Shown here in pieces: positions 6,489-8,728 of a DNA stretch of 8,728 nt. The notes beneath the pieces were generated by a model. The model ran no database searches, was not told the DNA's origin, and was given only the letters and a program-made list of their open reading frames with translations. The stretch lies in contig QIDY01000124.1 in the NCBI GenBank assembly GCA_003228495.1, positions 1 through 8,728 of the forward strand, given 5' to 3'. Every line of letters starts with the position of its first letter. Position 1 is the stretch's first letter. Both the position numbers and the translations under genes were made by a program. The stretch is from Nitrospirota bacterium. Its GTDB lineage: Bacteria; Nitrospirota; Nitrospiria; Nitrospirales; UBA8639.

Positions 6489-7354
6489 TACCGTTTTTCC
6501 TCCATGTGAATAACTGGTAGATCCAGTGTAAAAATGGCACCTTGATTCGGACCATCGCTCCAAACCCGCAAGGACCCACCAAGGTCTTTGGCTGCTATCG
6601 CACTCGTGTGAAGGTTGGGCAGGAGGTCTGCCTGAGCCCCCAATTGCTGAGGCGAAAAGACCTGGGTGAGACAGTCCGATGCGATACCACGACCCGTATC
6701 TTCTACCTGCAAACGAACAAACCCGTCACGATCCGGACACGGCAAAACATGTAGGACTAAACGCTGCGCGCGCGCTGTCGCTTCCCGCATCGCATTAATC
6801 GCATTCCGAATCAAATTCACTAAAATCGGTCTCAGCCTGGCTGCCTCCAAGATACCCTCTCCAACAGAGCAATATTCCCGGGCTACTTCTATTCCCATTC
6901 GGTCCAAATCTCCCTGATGAGCCATAACCGCCTCATCCAGCACAACCGTAAAATGAACGGTGTCTTTATGCCCTCCATCTCGCTCGGGTGTTTGCCCGGT
7001 TGTGAATAAAGATTCCAGTTGCTCAAGATAATAATTCAGAGTCGTCAGTTCCGTGAGAGTATGCAAATGTTTATGTCCCAATTCCTGGCCTAATTGTCCT
7101 AAAAAATGAGCGATTTTTTTTCCCTTGGGGTCTTGAGTGAGATACCATCCGACATTGTCCTCATGGGCCTCTAACATATCCGCAATCCGCCCGACATCAT
7201 CCACATGAAATTCTCGGAGTTGATGATTAATTAATCCCGCTGAGACATGCACGCTATTCAAAACGTTCCTCATCTTATGAAAGACAGACTCTCCCGCTTG
7301 GGTTGAGGCGGAACTCATTTCCGTTTCTCGGGGAAAGACAGTGGTAGTTCCCAT
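6488..7354 (-). CDS. Bare HNVGN-family kinase core with degenerate ATP lid
   Basis: This 288-residue protein consists of little more than a phosphoacceptor helix pair and an ATPase domain. The box reads H26-K-M-R-N rather than HNVGN: the His is kept but the Gly is Arg. A PKGK motif is at 76-79, the N-box Asn is N184, and G1 is D219-T-G-R-G. The segment that should hold the F-box and GxGxG lid (233-249) reads QQLGAQADLLPNLH, with no glycine motif, while the following GG and SDG segments are normal. It may therefore be a weak kinase, a phosphatase or a binding partner. Only 25 residues precede the His, and no sensor domain or membrane segment is visible. ATG at 7354 lacks a Shine-Dalgarno; ATG at 7318 (residue 13) is an alternative. 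The stop overlaps the receiver start by one base, implying coupled translation and a functional pair. Confidence 0.85.
   Translation of the reverse strand: MGTTTVFPRETEMSSASTQAGESVFHKMRNVLNSVHVSAGLINHQLREFHVDDVGRIADMLEAHEDNVGWYLTQDPKGKKIAHFLGQLGQELGHKHLHTLTELTTLNYYLEQLESLFTTGQTPERDGGHKDTVHFTVVLDEAVMAHQGDLDRMGIEVAREYCSVGEGILEAARLRPILVNLIRNAINAMREATARAQRLVLHVLPCPDRDGFVRLQVEDTGRGIASDCLTQVFSPQQLGAQADLLPNLHTSAIAAKDLGGSLRVWSDGPNQGAIFTLDLPVIHMEEKR
6499..6503 (-). promoter_or_regulatory. Ribosome binding site for the receiver gene
   Basis: GGAGG on the minus strand lies inside the last codons of the 288-residue kinase, ten bases before the ATG at 6488. It is the strongest Shine-Dalgarno in the kinase cluster. 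It supports the start that gives the 187-residue receiver, expressed by coupling through the TAATG overlap. Confidence 0.6.
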
Positions 7355-7358
7355 AGCA

Positions 7359-7364
7359 ATTATA
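7359..7364 (-). promoter_or_regulatory. Perfect -10 hexamer close to the 288-residue kinase start
   Basis: TATAAT reads on the minus strand with its end only four bases before the ATG at 7354. The matching -35 position (about AACTGA) is poor. If used, transcription would start at about the ATG, giving a leaderless message or a roughly 34-base leader for the alternative ATG at 7318. It could also be a chance match in AT-rich DNA. Confidence 0.25.
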
Positions 7365-7548
7365 AGGAAAGGCTATGAATCTCAGTTCGATCCCGTGTAA
7401 TCACCTTGAAGCAACATGTGTCACCTCTACCAGCCCACGGAAATTTGAGCCAAACCCAATGACACGTTCATCACACGAACCAAAATCTTTTAGGTATCTG
7501 TAATAAATCGGTCATTCGACCAAGAACTTTAAGCGGATATCATCGGAA

Positions 7549-7580
7549 AATTTCTGAAATTATTGTAAACATGGTACTAT
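7549..7580 (+). promoter_or_regulatory. Possible extended -10 promoter with overlapping palindrome
   Basis: TGG-TACTAT (7572-7580) is an extended -10 (four of six plus the TG at -15/-14). A weak -35, TTCTGA (7552-7557), sits exactly 17 bases upstream. The inverted repeat AATTTC-T-GAAATT (7549-7561) covers the -35, a position suited to a repressor. Transcription would start near 7587 with a leader of about 140 bases before the transporter ATG. Confidence 0.3.
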
Positions 7581-7700
7581 TTCGCAATCCTCTTGATGAC
7601 ATTCTCTCCCCACATCGCAACATGCTTCTCACGAAGTCATCACAATACCATTACCCTGTTGACGTGGCCTGATAATACCCCTTCCCTCAGAGCGAGCTAA

Positions 7701-7725
7701 AGGAGTCACCCTCCCTTCGTAAGGG
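7701..7725 (+). promoter_or_regulatory. Shine-Dalgarno separated from the transporter ATG by a hairpin
   Basis: AGGAG (7701-7705) is the only good ribosome binding site but lies 22 bases before the ATG at 7728. Between them CCCTT (7713-7717) and AAGGG (7721-7725) form a perfect five-pair hairpin around CGT. If folded, it would leave about nine unpaired bases, which is normal spacing. An alternative pairing, ACCCT (7708-7712) with AGGGT (7722-7726), is also possible. Confidence 0.4.
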
Positions 7726-7727
7726 TC

Positions 7728-8728
7728 ATGAAAAATTCTCTCCCAGATTCTTCGTCAGATTCGGCTTCAACGCGCGCCCTTCGTGGACTCCTCATTTCGC
7801 AATTTTTTGGCGCGTTCAATGACAATGCCTGGAAACTCATGGTCGCTCTCTTAGCCATCAAACAGGTCGCCGCCTCGACCGAACTATCCGGGCCAGCATT
7901 TGAATTGGCGTCACAAATTCAAACCACGCAAGCCTTTGTTATTTTTACTCTTCCGTTGATGGTGGTCTCCGCCTTTGCCGGAGTCTTTTCCGATCGTTTT
8001 AGTAAACGCACCGTTATTGTCATGATGAAAGCCCTTGAGGTCTTACTGATGAGCGCCGGCACGGCTGCCCTCTTTTACAATCCCGAAGGTGGCCTCTTAC
8101 CTCTCCTAGTCCTAGCGGGCATGGGAGCACAAAGCGCTCTCTTCAGTCCTTCCAAATATGGAATTCTGCCGGAGCTGCTACCCCACCGCCGTTTATCGTG
8201 GGGAAACGGGCAATTGGAGATGTGGACCTTCACGGCGATAATCGGTGGAACCGCACTGGCGGGCCCCTTGCTGGACATTTTTAGTCACATGCCCTGGATA
8301 GCCGGATTGGCTTTGGTCATCTTTTCAGGAGCGGGGCTCTGGGCCTCGTTCCTAATCCCCCCGGTCCCACAAGCCCGCCCTGATGGGAATATTCGAGACA
8401 CCTGGCAGGCGGCAGTCGACGCTCTCCGCACGGATCGCGTCCTAACCTTGGGCGTCCTGGGCTCTATAGCGTTTTGGACACTAGCCAGCTTGGTCGGGCA
8501 AGACGTATTGATTTATGCCAAGGCCGTCCTGCATTTATCGGATACTTACTCCGGCTTCCCCCTAGCAGCCTTTGGCGTGGGTGTGGGAATAGGCTCTCTC
8601 TTAGTGGGAAAACTCTCCGCCACAAAAGTGGAATTGGGGTACCTTCCCTTTGGAGGTATTGGAATCACCCTCAGCCTCGCGGCTTTAAGTCTGTTGAAGC
8701 CCGAGCTAAGCGGCACGCTTTTGGGAAT
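7728..8728 (+). CDS. MFS transporter, LplT/Aas-like lysophospholipid flippase (partial, 5' part)
   Basis: The first 333 residues of a hydrophobic multi-span protein are visible; the frame is still open at the right edge. The N-terminal motif SQFFGAFNDNAWK (about 24-36) and a motif-A-like loop, GVFSDRFSKR (85-94), mark the LplT-type branch of the major facilitator superfamily, which moves lysophospholipids across the inner membrane. Another typical stretch is QSALFSPSKYGILPELLP (135-152). In many bacteria this domain is fused to an acyltransferase and an acyl-ACP synthetase (Aas), so the gene may continue far beyond the window; that part is not seen. A short Ser-rich cytoplasmic N-terminus (1-15) precedes the first span. 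ATG 7728 is the first possible start after an in-frame TAA at 7698. The divergent orientation gives no sign of a functional link with the kinase cluster. Confidence 0.85.
   Translation, partial: MKNSLPDSSSDSASTRALRGLLISQFFGAFNDNAWKLMVALLAIKQVAASTELSGPAFELASQIQTTQAFVIFTLPLMVVSAFAGVFSDRFSKRTVIVMMKALEVLLMSAGTAALFYNPEGGLLPLLVLAGMGAQSALFSPSKYGILPELLPHRRLSWGNGQLEMWTFTAIIGGTALAGPLLDIFSHMPWIAGLALVIFSGAGLWASFLIPPVPQARPDGNIRDTWQAAVDALRTDRVLTLGVLGSIAFWTLASLVGQDVLIYAKAVLHLSDTYSGFPLAAFGVGVGIGSLLVGKLSATKVELGYLPFGGIGITLSLAALSLLKPELSGTLLG

Larger units (their letters stand above)
7355..7727. other. Divergent intergenic region between kinase and transporter genes
   Basis: These 373 bases separate two divergently transcribed genes. 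I see no open frame worth calling and no RNA gene. The region holds possible promoters in both directions, a 13-base inverted repeat at 7549-7561, a GGTC/GACC mini-hairpin (7510-7521) and a hairpin just before the transporter start. Confidence 0.7.

Noticed and set aside
7636..7680. GATAAT as a plus-strand -10 for the transporter
   Set aside because: No acceptable -35 lies 16-18 bases upstream; the nearby TTGACG is too close.
8075..8278. Minus-strand open frame of 67 codons inside the transporter gene
   Set aside because: It is antisense to clear MFS coding sequence and Pro/Arg-rich, so it is a shadow frame.

Overview
The window appears to come from a Gram-negative environmental bacterium, most likely a member of the Nitrospirota (Nitrospira-like). 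That assignment rests on my memory of similar kinase, receiver and fused-transporter families plus a base composition near half G+C by eye. No marker gene in the window proves it.

Layout. Positions 1-384 hold no convincing gene. The left edge is an inverted-repeat-rich segment that may be a dispersed element, followed by several small palindromes. From 385 to 7354 all six genes lie on the minus strand. In order of transcription they are: a bare 288-residue sensor-kinase core (6488-7354); a stand-alone response-regulator receiver (5925-6488), whose ATG shares one base with the kinase stop codon; a terminator-like hairpin with a T tract (5893-5917); a 429-residue kinase (4471-5760); a conventional 327-residue HisKA/HATPase kinase (3378-4361); a 617-residue kinase with a PAS domain (1356-3209); and a short HDOD-type protein (385-1080). 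The last four are separated by gaps of 109-275 bases and may have their own promoters. After a 373-base divergent intergenic region, a plus-strand MFS transporter of the LplT/Aas lipid-flippase type starts at 7728 and runs off the right edge.

How the genes may work together. No transmembrane segment is visible in any of the regulatory proteins, so this looks like a cytoplasmic phosphorelay cluster. Three of the four kinases (288, 429 and 617 residues) share an unusual phosphoacceptor box, His-Asn-Val-Gly-Asn or a variant. From that His to a Pro-Lys-Gly-Lys motif is exactly 50 residues, and to the N-box Asn exactly 158 residues, in all three. They are therefore clear paralogues. The ATP-lid glycine motif is intact in the 429-residue protein, altered in the 617-residue one and gone in the 288-residue one. 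The 617- and 429-residue kinases also carry N-terminal domains that look like receivers with key residues lost. In the 617-residue protein this domain aligns with the intact stand-alone receiver next door.

The most interesting hypothesis is a family of kinases and pseudo-receivers diversified in place around one active receiver, with some members acting as scaffolds, phosphatases or partners rather than kinases. The HDOD protein could be an output or partner module. That last point rests only on neighbourhood.
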